Source: Streptantibioticus rubrisoli
Lineage (GTDB): Bacteria; Actinomycetota; Actinomycetes; Streptomycetales; Streptomycetaceae
Direction of reading: 5' to 3'
Length of the DNA stretch: 64,000 nucleotides
Assembly: GCF_024436055.1 (NCBI RefSeq)
Contig: NZ_JANFNH010000002.1
Location: forward strand, 186,001-250,000
A program made the translations under genes and the position numbers. Every line of letters begins with the position of its first letter. Within the stretch, counting starts at the first letter, position 1. The notes below the pieces were generated by a model that ran no database searches, had not been told where the DNA came from, and saw nothing but the letters and a program-made list of their open reading frames with translations. Of this stretch, positions 44,596 through 54,223 are shown piece by piece.

Positions 44596-46992
44596 ATGAC
44601 CGACGCGCGGCCAGCCCCGTCCGGTTCCCTCACCGAGGAGGAACTGACCGGACTCGACGCCCACTGGCGGGCCGCCAACTACCTCGCGGCGGGCCAGATC
44701 TACCTGATGGCCAACCCCCTGCTCGCCGAGCCGCTGCGCCCGGAGCACATCAAGCCGCGGCTGCTGGGCCACTGGGGCACCTCGCCGGGGCTCGCCTTCG
44801 TCTACACGCATCTGAACCGGCTCATCAAGAACCGCGGGCTGGACGCGATGTGCGTCTGGGGGCCTGGACACGGCGGCCCCGCGGTGCTGGCGGGCTCCTG
44901 GCTGGACGGCAGTTACGCGCAGAGGTATCCGGACGTGAGCCGGGACGAGGCGGGCATGGCGCTGCTGTTCCGGCAGTTCTCCTTCCCCGGTGGGGTGCCC
45001 AGCCATGTCGCGCCGCAGACGCCCGGCTCCATCCACGAGGGCGGTGAACTCGGCTACTCGCTGGCGCACGCGTACGGGGCCGCGCTGGACAACCCCGATC
45101 TGCTGGTCGCCTGCGTGATCGGGGACGGTGAGGCGGAGACCGGGCCGCTGGCCGCGGCCTGGCACTCCACCACGTTCCTCGACCCGGTGCACGACGGCGC
45201 GGTGCTGCCGATCCTCCATCTGAACGGCTACAAGATCGCCAACCCCACGGTGCTGGCCCGCCTCCCGCAACAGCGACTGGACGCGCTGCTGCGCGGCTAC
45301 GGACACGAACCGCTCCACGTCACCTGCGCGGACGGAGACGACCCGGGCACGGTCCACCAGGCCATGGCCGCGGCCCTGGACACCGCCGCCGACCGGATCG
45401 CCGAGATCCAGCGCGCCGCCCGCGACGACGGCCGCGCCGAGCCCCCGTGCTGGCCGCTCATCGTGCTGCGCACCCCGAAGGGCTGGACCGGCCCCGCCGA
45501 GGTCGACGGCCTCCCGGTGGCCGGCACCTGGCGGTCGCACCAGGTACCGCTGCCCTCGGTCCGGGAGAACCCCGAGCACCTGCGCCAACTGGAGTCCTGG
45601 CTGCGCTCGTACCGGCCCGAGGAGCTGTTCGACGAGCAGGGACGGCCGCGTCCGCCGGTGCTCGGCGCCGTACCCGACGGCGACCGGAGGCTGGGCGCCA
45701 CCCCGCACGCCAACGGCGGGGTGCTGGTACGCGAGCTGCCGCTGCCGCCGCTGGAGCGGTTCGCGGTGCCGGTGGACAAGCCCGGCGGCACGCTGCACGA
45801 ACCCACCCGGGTGCTGGGCGGGCTGCTGGAGGCGCTGATGGCGGCGACCGCGCAGCGCCGTGACTTCCGGGTGGTCGGACCGGACGAGACCGCCTCCAAC
45901 CGGCTGCAGGACCTGTACCAGGCCACCGGCAAGGCATGGCAGGCCGAGGTACTGCCCACCGACGAGCATCTGAGCAGGCACGGCCGGGTGATGGAGATCC
46001 TCTCCGAACACACCTGCCAGGGCTGGCTGGAGGGCTATCTGCTCACCGGGCGGCACGGTCTGTTCTCCTGCTACGAGGCGTTCGCGCACATCGTGGACTC
46101 GATGGTCAACCAGCACATCAAGTGGCTGAAGTCGGCATCCGCGCTGCCCTGGCGGGCGCCGGTCGCCTCCCTCAACTACCTTCTGACGTCGCACGTCTGG
46201 CGGCAGGACCACAACGGCTTCTCCCATCAGGACCCCGGCTTCGTGGACAACGTGCTCAACAAGTCCCCGCGGACCGTGCGGGTTTACCTGCCGCCGGACA
46301 CCAACTCCCTTCTGGTGGTGGCCGACCACGTACTGCGCACCCGGGACCGGGTCAACGTGGTGGTCGCGGGCAAGCAGCCGTGCTTCGACTGGCTCACCCT
46401 GGACCAGGCCAGGGCGCACTGCGCGCGCGGCGCCGGGATCTGGGAGTGGGCGGGCACCGAGACCGGGCACGGCGAGCAGCCCGATGTCGTACTGGCCTGC
46501 GCGGGCGACGTGCCGACCCAGGAGGTGCTGGCGGCGGCCAAGCTGTTGCGCGGTCAGCTGCCCGAGTTGGCGGTGCGGGTGGTGAACGTGGTGGACATGA
46601 CGCGGCTGATGCCGGAGCGGGAGCATCCGCACGGGATGCCGGACGCGGAGTTCGACGCGCTGTTCCCGCCGGAGCGGCCGGTGATCTTCGCCTACCACGG
46701 CTATCCATGGCTGATCCACCGTCTGGCCTACCGCCGCGCGGTCCATCCGCGGTTGCACGTACGCGGCTACAAGGAGGAGGGGACCACCACCACACCGTTC
46801 GACATGGTGGTCCGCAACGACCTGGACCGCTACCGGCTGGTCATGGACGTCATCGACCGGGTACCGGGCCTGGCGGTGTCCGCCGCCGGGGTGCGCCAGG
46901 CGATGGCGGACGTCCGTACCCGCCACCACCGGTGGATCCGCGAGCACGGCGCCGACCTGCCCGAGGTCGCCGACTGGTCCTGGTCCGGCTGA
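44596..46992 (+). CDS. xfp: xylulose-5-phosphate/fructose-6-phosphate phosphoketolase
   Basis: Thiamine-diphosphate enzyme of 798 aa that splits xylulose-5-P or fructose-6-P to acetyl phosphate plus a shorter sugar phosphate. Family segments: [28 protein letters not shown], the ThDP site [40 protein letters not shown] and the C-terminal [18 protein letters not shown] at 44596 has GGAGG upstream. First gene of the stress island; acetyl phosphate production would give ATP without respiration. Two inverted repeats lie in its promoter. Confidence 0.95.
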   Translation: MTDARPAPSGSLTEEELTGLDAHWRAANYLAAGQIYLMANPLLAEPLRPEHIKPRLLGHWGTSPGLAFVYTHLNRLIKNRGLDAMCVWGPGHGGPAVLAGSWLDGSYAQRYPDVSRDEAGMALLFRQFSFPGGVPSHVAPQTPGSIHEGGELGYSLAHAYGAALDNPDLLVACVIGDGEAETGPLAAAWHSTTFLDPVHDGAVLPILHLNGYKIANPTVLARLPQQRLDALLRGYGHEPLHVTCADGDDPGTVHQAMAAALDTAADRIAEIQRAARDDGRAEPPCWPLIVLRTPKGWTGPAEVDGLPVAGTWRSHQVPLPSVRENPEHLRQLESWLRSYRPEELFDEQGRPRPPVLGAVPDGDRRLGATPHANGGVLVRELPLPPLERFAVPVDKPGGTLHEPTRVLGGLLEALMAATAQRRDFRVVGPDETASNRLQDLYQATGKAWQAEVLPTDEHLSRHGRVMEILSEHTCQGWLEGYLLTGRHGLFSCYEAFAHIVDSMVNQHIKWLKSASALPWRAPVASLNYLLTSHVWRQDHNGFSHQDPGFVDNVLNKSPRTVRVYLPPDTNSLLVVADHVLRTRDRVNVVVAGKQPCFDWLTLDQARAHCARGAGIWEWAGTETGHGEQPDVVLACAGDVPTQEVLAAAKLLRGQLPELAVRVVNVVDMTRLMPEREHPHGMPDAEFDALFPPERPVIFAYHGYPWLIHRLAYRRAVHPRLHVRGYKEEGTTTTPFDMVVRNDLDRYRLVMDVIDRVPGLAVSAAGVRQAMADVRTRHHRWIREHGADLPEVADWSWSG

Positions 46993-47072
46993 GCAGCAGA
47001 TGCCGTCAGGTCCACTGGCGGCCACCCTGGAGGGACGCGGCCGCGATCAGCGAGAGGCGGTGGACGGGCGCG

Positions 47073-49511
47073 ATGCCGGAGGACTGGACGTGGGAGTACG
47101 AGGGCTGGCACCCGGCGGAGGAACGGCTGCGTGAATCACTGTGCACGCTCGGCAACGGCTACTTCGCCACCCGGGGCGCCGCCACCGAGGTCTTCGGCGG
47201 CCCCGCGCACTACCCCGGCACCTATGTGGCGGGCTGTTACAACCGCCTGGTGTCACATGTCGCCGGACGCCGGGTGGAGAACGAGGACCTGGTCAACCTG
47301 CCCAACTGGCTGCCGCTGCGCTACCGCGTCGCCGAGACCGAGGACCGGCCCGCCTCCGCCTGGCTCACCCCGGCCAACCGCAGCCTGCTGGGCTACCGCC
47401 AGACCCTCGACCTGCGGCGGGGCACCCTCACACGGCGACTGCGGTTCACCGACCGGCACCGCGCCGACCACCCCCACCTGAGCGTGGAGCAGGTCCGGCT
47501 GGTCCACATGGGCTCACCGCACCTGGCCGCGCTGCGCACCACGTTCACCGCCGAGGACTGGTCGGGCAGCCTGGACCTGGAGGCCGCCCTCGACGGCCGC
47601 ACCACCAACGCCGGGGTGGAGCGCTACCGCCAGCTGAACGGCCACCACCTGGGCAGGGTGCGCACCGGCGCGGAGGGCCCGGACATCCTGCGGCTGAGCT
47701 GCGCCACCCGCACATCCGGCGTTCGCATCGCGCTGGCCGCCCGTACCGAGGCATGGCAGACCGCTGGCGACGGCGAGACACCCGTGGCCGTGGCGCCGTG
47801 GGCGCGGCTGGGCGAGCGCACCGCGAGCCACCTGCTGACCGTACCGATCGCACCCGGACAGCCGGTCGTGGTCGACAAGATCGTGGCGCTGCACACCTCG
47901 CGGGACCCGGCGGTCAGCGACCCGGAGGAGGCGGCGCTGTACGAGGTCTCGCACGCCCCGGCCTTCGCCGAACTGCTCGGTTCGCACGAGGCCGCCTGGG
48001 AGCGGATGTGGCGGCGGGCCGAGCTGGACGTCTCCGGGGAGCCGGGCCGCATCCTGCGGCTGCACCTGTTCCACGTGCTGCAGACGCTCTCCCCGCACAC
48101 CGCGGGACTCGACGTCGGCGTGCCCGCCCGCGGACTGCACGGCGAGGCCTACCGGGGACATGTCTTCTGGGACGAGCTGTTCGTGCTGCAGTACCTCAAC
48201 CTGCACTTCCCCGAGGTCTCCCGGGCGCTGCTCGACTACCGGTACCGACGGCTGCCGCGCGCCTGCCGGGCCGCCCGGCAGGCCGACCGGGCGGGCGCGA
48301 TGTACCCGTGGCAGAGCGGCTCCGACGGGCGCGAGGAGGCCCAGACGCTGCACCTGAACCCGCGCTCAGGACGCTGGCTGCCCGACCACTCCCATCTGCA
48401 GCACCACGTCGGCTCGGCCATCGCCTACAACATCTGGCGGTACGGACAGGCCACCGCGGACACCGAGTTCATGTACACCAGGGGCGCCGAGATGATGCTG
48501 CAGATCGCCCGCTTCTGGGCCAGCGCCGCCGAGTACGACCCCGCGATGCGCCGGTACCGGTTCCGCGGCGTGGTCGGGCCCGACGAGTACCACGACGCGT
48601 ATCCGGGCGCGCCGGAGCCGGGGGTGGACGACAACGCGTACACCAACGTGACGGCCGCCTGGGTGCTGGCCCGGGCGCTGGAGCTGGCCGAGGTGCTGCC
48701 CGGGCCGCCCCGGCGGGAGCTGTTCGAGCGGATCGGCCTCGCCGAGGACGAGCTGGCCGGGTGGGAGGACATCTCCCGGCGGGTGCGGGTGCCCTTCCAC
48801 GCCGGTGTCATCAGCCAGTTCGAGGGGTACGGCGAGCTGGCCGAGCTGGACTGGGACGGCTACCGGGAGCGGTACGGCGACATCCGCCGTCTGGACCGGA
48901 TCCTGGAGGCGGAGGGCGACACCACCAACCGCTACCAGGCGTCCAAGCAGGCCGACGTGCTGATGCTCGGCTACCTGTTCCCGCCCGCCGAACTCGCGGC
49001 CGTCTTCCAGCGGTTGGGATACGCCGTGGACGACGCGCTGTGGCGGGCGACCGTCGACTACTACCTGCGGCGCACCAGCCACGGGTCCACGCTCAGCGGC
49101 CTGGTGCACGGCTGGGTACTGGCCAGGGCCAGGCACGCCGACGCGTGGAAGTACTGCCTGGAGGCCCTCACCAGCGACGTGGCCGACCTGCAGGGTGGCA
49201 CCACCGCCGAGGGCATCCACCTGGGCGCCATGGCCGGAACGCTGGACTTGGTGCAGCGCGGCCTGACCGGACTGGAGACCCGGGACGACACCCTGTGGCT
49301 GGATCCGGCACCGCTGCCGGAACTGTCGGAGTTCGACCTCACCCTGCGCTATCGCGGCCAGTGGGGGATCGGGCTGCGGATGAAGCCCGGACAGCTGCTG
49401 ATCAGCGTCCCCGTCTCGAACGAGGCACCGGTGCGCTTCGCACTCGGCGACCGTGCCTGGAACGTCGCCCCGGGCAGCGAACGGGTGGTCGCGCTGCCGA
49501 CAGGGGAATGA
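47073..49511 (+). CDS. glycoside hydrolase family 65 phosphorylase (trehalose/maltose-type)
   Basis: Disaccharide phosphorylase or hydrolase of 812 aa. The catalytic Glu lies in GVVGPDEYHDAYPG. Other family segments: TLGNGYFATRGA near the N terminus, GHVFWDELFVLQYLNLHFPE, YPWQSGSDGREE, KQADVLMLGYLFP and TSHGSTLSGLVHGWVLA (phosphate-binding region). ATG at 47073 follows GAGAGGCGG. It is 80 bases after xfp and probably in the same operon, feeding glucose phosphate to glycolysis and phosphoketolase. Preference for trehalose, maltose or kojibiose cannot be read from sequence. Confidence 0.9.
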   Translation: MPEDWTWEYEGWHPAEERLRESLCTLGNGYFATRGAATEVFGGPAHYPGTYVAGCYNRLVSHVAGRRVENEDLVNLPNWLPLRYRVAETEDRPASAWLTPANRSLLGYRQTLDLRRGTLTRRLRFTDRHRADHPHLSVEQVRLVHMGSPHLAALRTTFTAEDWSGSLDLEAALDGRTTNAGVERYRQLNGHHLGRVRTGAEGPDILRLSCATRTSGVRIALAARTEAWQTAGDGETPVAVAPWARLGERTASHLLTVPIAPGQPVVVDKIVALHTSRDPAVSDPEEAALYEVSHAPAFAELLGSHEAAWERMWRRAELDVSGEPGRILRLHLFHVLQTLSPHTAGLDVGVPARGLHGEAYRGHVFWDELFVLQYLNLHFPEVSRALLDYRYRRLPRACRAARQADRAGAMYPWQSGSDGREEAQTLHLNPRSGRWLPDHSHLQHHVGSAIAYNIWRYGQATADTEFMYTRGAEMMLQIARFWASAAEYDPAMRRYRFRGVVGPDEYHDAYPGAPEPGVDDNAYTNVTAAWVLARALELAEVLPGPPRRELFERIGLAEDELAGWEDISRRVRVPFHAGVISQFEGYGELAELDWDGYRERYGDIRRLDRILEAEGDTTNRYQASKQADVLMLGYLFPPAELAAVFQRLGYAVDDALWRATVDYYLRRTSHGSTLSGLVHGWVLARARHADAWKYCLEALTSDVADLQGGTTAEGIHLGAMAGTLDLVQRGLTGLETRDDTLWLDPAPLPELSEFDLTLRYRGQWGIGLRMKPGQLLISVPVSNEAPVRFALGDRAWNVAPGSERVVALPTGE

Positions 49512-49593
49512 GTACCGGCCCATGTGCGTCCGGCCGGTGTGGGCGCGACGCTGGATAGCGGGGGAGCCTACGGCAACGGGAAGGGAGTAGGCG

Positions 49594-50022
49594 ATGAACC
49601 ACGTACTAGAGCGCCTTCACAAGCGGCCGTTCGCGCTGCAGGACGTGTTCGACTGGTTCGAGACGGGCCTGCCCGGACTCCACCCGCCGGGCCTGCACAG
49701 CATCCGCATCGAGGAGCGTTCCACCGATGTCGCGTATGTCGTGAGCGCCGAACTGCCGGGCATCGACCCGGCCAAGGACGTGGAGATCACGGTGGACGAC
49801 GGAACGCTCACACTGCGCGCCGAGCGCGCGGAGCGCACCGAGGACGTACGCCACTCGGAGTTCCGGTACGGGGCGTTCTCGCGGTCCCTGCGGCTGCCGC
49901 CGGGGGCGCGCGCCGACGACGCGACGGCCGCCTACAAGGACGGCGTGCTGACCATCACGGTGCCCGTCTCCGAGCGGGAGACGGCCAGCAGGAAGATCAC
50001 CGTCAGGCACGAGGGGAAGTGA
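49594..50022 (+). CDS. small heat-shock protein, Hsp20/alpha-crystallin family
   Basis: Holding chaperone of 142 aa. The alpha-crystallin domain is at about residues 35-125 (YVVSAELPGIDPAKDVEITV, RAERAERTEDVRHSEFRYG), followed by the A/V-x-x-x-x-G-V-L motif YKDGVLTITVP and a C-terminal tail. ATG at 49594 follows GGGAAGGGAG. In mycobacteria the homologue HspX is a leading member of the hypoxia regulon, and the neighbours here fit the same theme. Confidence 0.94.
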   Translation: MNHVLERLHKRPFALQDVFDWFETGLPGLHPPGLHSIRIEERSTDVAYVVSAELPGIDPAKDVEITVDDGTLTLRAERAERTEDVRHSEFRYGAFSRSLRLPPGARADDATAAYKDGVLTITVPVSERETASRKITVRHEGK

Positions 50023-50055
50023 TCACCGCACCGCCGCGGGAAGGGGTCGGTACCG

Positions 50056-51459
50056 ATGTCGACGGCGACCACCACGGACCTCTACGAGGTGACGATGGCG
50101 CTGTCGTACCTGGCCGAGGGCATGACCGAGCCCGCGACCTTCGACCTCTTCGTACGTGACCTGCCGGACGACCGCGGGTTCCTGGTCGCGGCGGGCCTGG
50201 AGCCCGCGCTTGACTATCTGTCCGGGTTCCGGGTCACCCGCGAGGACGTCGAGGCGTTCGCGGCGGTGCTGCACCGGCCCGCCGCGGAGCTCGAACCGCT
50301 GCTGGGGCTGGAGTTCACCGGCGAGGTCCGGGCGGTGCCCGAGGGCCGGATCGTGCTGGCGGGCGAGCCGCTGCTGGAGGTGACCGCGCCGCTGCCGCAG
50401 GCTCAGCTGGTGGAGACCTACCTGCTGAACCTGGTCAGTCATCAGACGATGATCGCCTCCAAGGCGGCCCGCTGTGTGCTGGCCGCCGACGGCCGACCGG
50501 TGGTGGACTTCTCGCTGCGGCGCACCCAGGGAACCCAGGCCGGGATGCAGGCGGCCCGGCTGGGCGCGCTGGTGGGCTTCGCCGGGACGAGCAACGTGGC
50601 GGCGGCCGTCGCCTACGGGCTCGCCGCCAGCGGCACCATGGCGCACTCGTACGTGGAGGTGTTCGCCAGCGAGGAGGCGGCCTTCAGGGCCTTCGCGCGC
50701 AGCCATCCGGGCCCGGTGACCTTGCTGGTCGACACCTACGACACCGAGCAGGGCCTGGCCACCGCCGCCCGGGTGCTGCGCGAGTTGGGCCTCGGCGAGG
50801 GCTGCGCGGTCCGGCTGGACAGCGGCGACCTCGCCGCGCTGGCCCGGCGCGCCCGGCGGATCCTGGACGACGCGGGGCTGCCGATGGTGCGGATCGTGGC
50901 CAGCGGCGGGCTGGACGAGTACGCGGTGGACGACCTGGTCGGTGCCCGGGCGCCGATCGACGTCTTCGCGGTCGGCACCCGGGTGGGCGTGTCGGCCGAC
51001 GCGCCGTACCTGGACTCCGCGTACAAGCTGGTCGCCTACCGCGGCCAGCCGGTGATGAAGCTGTCGTCGGCGAAGGTGACGACCCCCGGCCCCAAACAGG
51101 TCTTCCGCCGCCCCGGATACGCCGACGTGATCGCCCTGCGCGACGAGCCGCCACCGCCGGACGGCGAGCCGCTGCTGCTGCCCGCCATGGTCGACGGGCG
51201 GCGCGTCGACGGGCCGTCCCCGGTGGCCGACGCCCGTGAGCGGTTCACCGCCGATCTGGCCGGACTGCCGCCCGCCGCCCGGCGGATCCACCACCCGGTG
51301 CCGCCGCACGCCGTCTTCTCCGAGGCGCTGACCGCACTGACCGGCAGGGTGCGGCACCACATCGAGGACGATGTCGTCGGCACCCACCGGCGGCCCGCGC
51401 CCGGGGAGTTCGTGCCCGGACCCCCGCGCGGTCGGCGGCCGGAAGGCGGCGCACCGTGA
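50056..51459 (+). CDS. pncB: nicotinate phosphoribosyltransferase
   Basis: Salvages nicotinate to nicotinate mononucleotide for NAD synthesis; 467 aa. Begins STATTTDLYEVTMALSYLAE. Conserved regions: DFSLRRTQGTQAGMQAARLG (catalytic His is replaced here by Gln), GTMAHSYVEVF, LLVDTYDTEQGL, VRLDSGDL and VFAVGTRVGV. ATG at 50056 follows GGGAAGGGG. PncB2 belongs to the DosR regulon in M. tuberculosis, so its place beside Hsp20 and USP genes is meaningful. Its stop overlaps the next start by four bases (GTGA). Confidence 0.92.
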   Translation: MSTATTTDLYEVTMALSYLAEGMTEPATFDLFVRDLPDDRGFLVAAGLEPALDYLSGFRVTREDVEAFAAVLHRPAAELEPLLGLEFTGEVRAVPEGRIVLAGEPLLEVTAPLPQAQLVETYLLNLVSHQTMIASKAARCVLAADGRPVVDFSLRRTQGTQAGMQAARLGALVGFAGTSNVAAAVAYGLAASGTMAHSYVEVFASEEAAFRAFARSHPGPVTLLVDTYDTEQGLATAARVLRELGLGEGCAVRLDSGDLAALARRARRILDDAGLPMVRIVASGGLDEYAVDDLVGARAPIDVFAVGTRVGVSADAPYLDSAYKLVAYRGQPVMKLSSAKVTTPGPKQVFRRPGYADVIALRDEPPPPDGEPLLLPAMVDGRRVDGPSPVADARERFTADLAGLPPAARRIHHPVPPHAVFSEALTALTGRVRHHIEDDVVGTHRRPAPGEFVPGPPRGRRPEGGAP

Positions 51460-52055
51460 CCGTGCTGTCCCGCGTGCTCGACCCTCTCTTCGCTCGCCCT
51501 CGCGGCCTGGCCGGGCGGCTGGGCGGCGCGCTGATGGCGCGCGGCAACGCCGGGCAGGAGCGGTGGGCCGTCCGGGCGGCCGGACTCCACCCCGAGGAGC
51601 ACGTCCTGGTGGTGGGGCCGGGCCCCGGCGTCGGGCTCGATCTGGCGGCGGACGCGGTGGGGCCTGACGGGCTGGTCGTCGGGGTGGACCCGTCGGCCAC
51701 CATGCGCCGCTTGGCCGAGGCACGCTGCGCCGTGGGCATCGCCGCCGGACACGTCCAGGTGCGGGCGGGCCGGGCCGAGCGGACCGGCTGCCAGGACGCG
51801 TCGATGGACGCGGTGATCTCGGTGAACAACGTGATGCTGTGGGACCGCCCGGCGGGCTTCCGTGAACTGCTGCGCGTCCTGCGCCCCGGCGGACGGCTGG
51901 TGATCACCGTGCACCGCCATGTGCTCGGCGTACCGCCCCAGCAGGTGGTCGGCGACGCCGTGGCGGCTGGTTTCACCGAACCGGAGCTGACCTTCCGCGA
52001 GCGCCGCGTCATAGGCGACGCCGTCCAACTGCTGCTGCGCCGCCCCGCCCCGTGA
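51456..52055 (+). CDS. class I SAM-dependent methyltransferase
   Basis: Small methyltransferase of 199 aa. Motif I is VLVVGPGPGVGLDLAADAVG, followed by the acidic VVGVDPS, DASMDAVISVNNVMLW (motif IV region) and LLRVLRPGGRLVITVHR. GTG start overlaps the pncB stop, so translation is coupled. Target unknown. UbiE-like in general pattern; possibly a stress-linked small-molecule methyltransferase. Confidence 0.88.
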   Translation: MTVLSRVLDPLFARPRGLAGRLGGALMARGNAGQERWAVRAAGLHPEEHVLVVGPGPGVGLDLAADAVGPDGLVVGVDPSATMRRLAEARCAVGIAAGHVQVRAGRAERTGCQDASMDAVISVNNVMLWDRPAGFRELLRVLRPGGRLVITVHRHVLGVPPQQVVGDAVAAGFTEPELTFRERRVIGDAVQLLLRRPAP

Positions 52056-52119
52056 CACCGCGCCCGGCCGATGGCCGCCCGCCGGTGCGTGGGGTCTACT
52101 TGGCGATGAGGGGACTGCC

Positions 52120-52350
52120 GTGAGCGCACAGCCGATGCGGGACCGGTGGCCGGTGGCGGCGGAAGGAGCCAGCGGAGCCGGACACGTGGCACGACCGCAA
52201 CTGGACGAACCGCTCGAGGAGTTGCGGCTCCGGACCGACGCGGCTCGCGGCACCCGGGAGCGGGCGCACAGGCCGCTGGAGGCCGTGCCGTCGGTCAGCC
52301 GGGGGCCGGAGCTCCCGCAGGCGCCGCGGCCTGACCAGCCCGGCCGAACC
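52120..52350 (+). pseudogene. truncated remnant of a DosS/DevS-type GAF sensor kinase gene
   Basis: A GTG at 52120 keeps a good ribosome binding site (GAGGGG). The reading frame gives PQLDEPLEELRLRTDAARGT, then RERAHRPLEAVPSVSRGPEL, which I recognise as the N-terminal linker of actinobacterial GAF-type sensor kinases (typical form LDELLEELQARxDAARGT, HxLLEAVLSVGREL). At least four positions expected to be Leu are Pro. After about residue 75 similarity stops and no GAF, dimerisation or ATPase domain follows in any frame before the next gene at 52569. Assignment is from memory of the family. Confidence 0.6.
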
Positions 52351-52568
52351 AGCCACCGAGCACGGCGGTGCCCCGCTCCTCGGCGCTCCGGCGCCCGGCG
52401 GCACGCGGCTGACCCGGCGGGTACCGCTCAGCGCGGGACGGTGCGGCCACACGGCGGGGCCGAACGGCCCGTGCTCGGCGACGACCGGCCCTTTCCGTCC
52501 GTGCCGCAGCCGGAGGGACGCTGGATACAGGGACGTTTCCGTTCACAGACGACCCGGAGGTGCGCGTC

Positions 52569-53432
52569 ATGGTCCGCCCCATCACCGTCGGAATGAACGG
52601 TTCCGCGGCGAGTCTCGCGGCCGCGCACTGGGCCGCGGATGAGGCGTACCTGCGCGACCTGCCGCTACGGCTGGTGTACGCCTGGGAGTGGCTGCCGTCC
52701 CAGCAGGGCGCGGGCGGACAGCAGACCTGGCCGGACCGGATCCTCAACGAGGCCGCGACGCGGATCCAGTCCCGCCACCCCGGCGTGCCGGTCGCGGTGG
52801 ACGGGATCGAGAACCTGCCGGTCAAGGCCCTGGTGGCAGCCGCCCTCGAATCAGAGCTGCTGGTCCTCGGCTCCCGTGGGCTCGGTGGCGTGCACGGCTT
52901 CCTGACCGGCTCGGTCGCCCAGGGCGTGGTGGCGCGCGCGGAGCGTCCCGTCGTGCTGGTACGCGCCGGGGTGGAGCCGCCCGGCGGGGGAGCGCGCGAT
53001 GACCGGCGCGCGGTCGTCGCGGGGATCGACCTCGACCACCTCTGTGAGCCGGTGGTCGCCTTCGCCGTCGACGCCGCGGCGGTGCACGCGACCGCGCTGC
53101 GGGCCATCCGGGTCTGGCACGCCCCGGCCCTGTACGACTACGCCGCGGGCGGGGTCGACGCCGAGGCCGCCGACACCGCCGAGCAGCAGGAGCGCCAGGA
53201 GTTGTCCGCGGTACTGCGGCCCTGGCGGGAGAAGTTCCCACGGCTGACGGTACGCGAGGAGGTCGTCGCCGGGACGCCCGTGGAACACCTGGTGGCCGCG
53301 GCCCGAGACGCCGCCCTGCTGGTCGTGGGACGCCGCACCCAGCGGGCGCCCATGGGCACCCGGCTCGGGGCGGTCGGTCACGCGGTACTGCACCACGCGC
53401 CCTGCCCGATCGCTGTCGTACCGCACGAATAG
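52569..53432 (+). CDS. universal stress protein with two tandem USP domains
   Basis: Protein of 287 aa. Domain 1 (about 3-140) ends in the ATP-binding pattern LVLGSRGLGGVHGFLTGSVA; domain 2 (about 150-287) ends in VVGRRTQRAPMGTRLGAVGH, which lacks the usual GS ending and may bind nucleotide poorly. ATG at 52569 has GGAGG 8 bases upstream; an in-frame GTG at 52560 is less likely. Double-USP proteins (Rv2623-like) are hallmark members of hypoxia/dormancy regulons. Confidence 0.93.
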   Translation: MVRPITVGMNGSAASLAAAHWAADEAYLRDLPLRLVYAWEWLPSQQGAGGQQTWPDRILNEAATRIQSRHPGVPVAVDGIENLPVKALVAAALESELLVLGSRGLGGVHGFLTGSVAQGVVARAERPVVLVRAGVEPPGGGARDDRRAVVAGIDLDHLCEPVVAFAVDAAAVHATALRAIRVWHAPALYDYAAGGVDAEAADTAEQQERQELSAVLRPWREKFPRLTVREEVVAGTPVEHLVAAARDAALLVVGRRTQRAPMGTRLGAVGHAVLHHAPCPIAVVPHE

Positions 53433-53477
53433 CGCGGGGCGGCGGGCGCGAACCGAAAGGAGAGCGGGTGAAGCCCG

Positions 53478-54053
53478 ATGGGTGCCACGGTGAGGCTGTG
53501 GAGAGCGCGGCACAATCCGCTGGTGCGGCGGACCGATGTCGCCGAGGCATGGCTCGGTGTGGGCACGGCCGCGCTGATGACCGCGCTGGCCCCCCTGGCC
53601 GGAGCGACCCTCGCCGGAAACGTCGGCGCGCAACTGCTCCGTGACCAGCAGGGCTGGCACCGCACCACGGCGGTGCTCACCGAGAACGCGGCATACACCG
53701 AGACCGCTGTGGCAGCCGGGGACACCGGGCGGGCCGAGGCCATGGTGCGCTGGACCGCCCCCGACCACTCGGTGCGCACCGCGATGGCCCTGGTCCCCAC
53801 CGGCACCAGGGCCGGTGCCACGACGGCGGTCTGGACCGATGCCGCCGGTCGGCTGCGGCACCAGCCGATGACCGCGCACCAGGCCGAGGTACTCGGCGAC
53901 CTGGCGGGCGCGTGCGCGGCGGCCGGGGTGTGCCTGGTGCTGGTCGGTGGGCGCCGGGTCGTGGTGCGGGTGGTGCTGGACCGGTACCGCGCCCGGGCCT
54001 GGGAGCGCGCCTGGGCCGAGGTCGAACCCCGGTGGACGCACCGCCACGCGTGA
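53478..54053 (+). CDS. Rv1733c-like membrane protein
   Basis: Membrane protein of 191 aa with two hydrophobic helices (about residues 25-47, AWLGVGTAALMTALAPLAGA, and about 140-162, DLAGACAAAGVCLVLVGG) flanking a soluble loop (VRWTAPDHSVRTAMALVPTG, TTAVWTDAAGRL). It begins MGATVRLWRARHNPLVRRTD. This layout and the RxxxNPLxRRxD opening match the Rv1733c family of the mycobacterial DosR regulon. ATG at 53478. Its biochemical role is not known. Confidence 0.8.
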   Translation: MGATVRLWRARHNPLVRRTDVAEAWLGVGTAALMTALAPLAGATLAGNVGAQLLRDQQGWHRTTAVLTENAAYTETAVAAGDTGRAEAMVRWTAPDHSVRTAMALVPTGTRAGATTAVWTDAAGRLRHQPMTAHQAEVLGDLAGACAAAGVCLVLVGGRRVVVRVVLDRYRARAWERAWAEVEPRWTHRHA

Positions 54054-54106
54054 CGGCCCGCCGAAGCCTGCCGGTTGAGGCCAGCGGGGCGTTACCGGGG
54101 AGACCC

Positions 54107-54223
54107 AAGCGCTCCGCTGGGAGTGCGGCGATGTGCCGTCGATCGTCCGCGCACCATCGTGGCTGGTCGCGCAGTCGCCCCTTCGGGGCGATACCGAACC
54201 GCAGCGGACCTCGCCCGACCTGC
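54107..54223 (+). repeat. dispersed intergenic element, copy R4 (longest)
   Basis: AAGCGCTCCGCTGGGAGTGC, then GGCGATGTGCCGTCGATCG, an internal hairpin CGCCCCTTCGGGGCG, and CCGAACCGCAGCGGAC, ending in CCGACCTGC directly against the stop codon of the minus-strand gene at 54224. It lies between convergent genes. Left part shared with R1 and R2, both parts with R3. Confidence 0.9.

Noticed and set aside
44464-47025. Long open frame on the minus strand opposite phosphoketolase
   Set aside because: No recognisable domain and composition typical of antisense GC-rich sequence; the + strand frame is an unmistakable phosphoketolase.
52120-52596. Intact 158-aa protein starting at 52120
   Set aside because: Only the first 75 residues look like a protein; the rest is Arg/Pro-rich noise and runs into the next gene's start, so a truncated remnant is the better reading.
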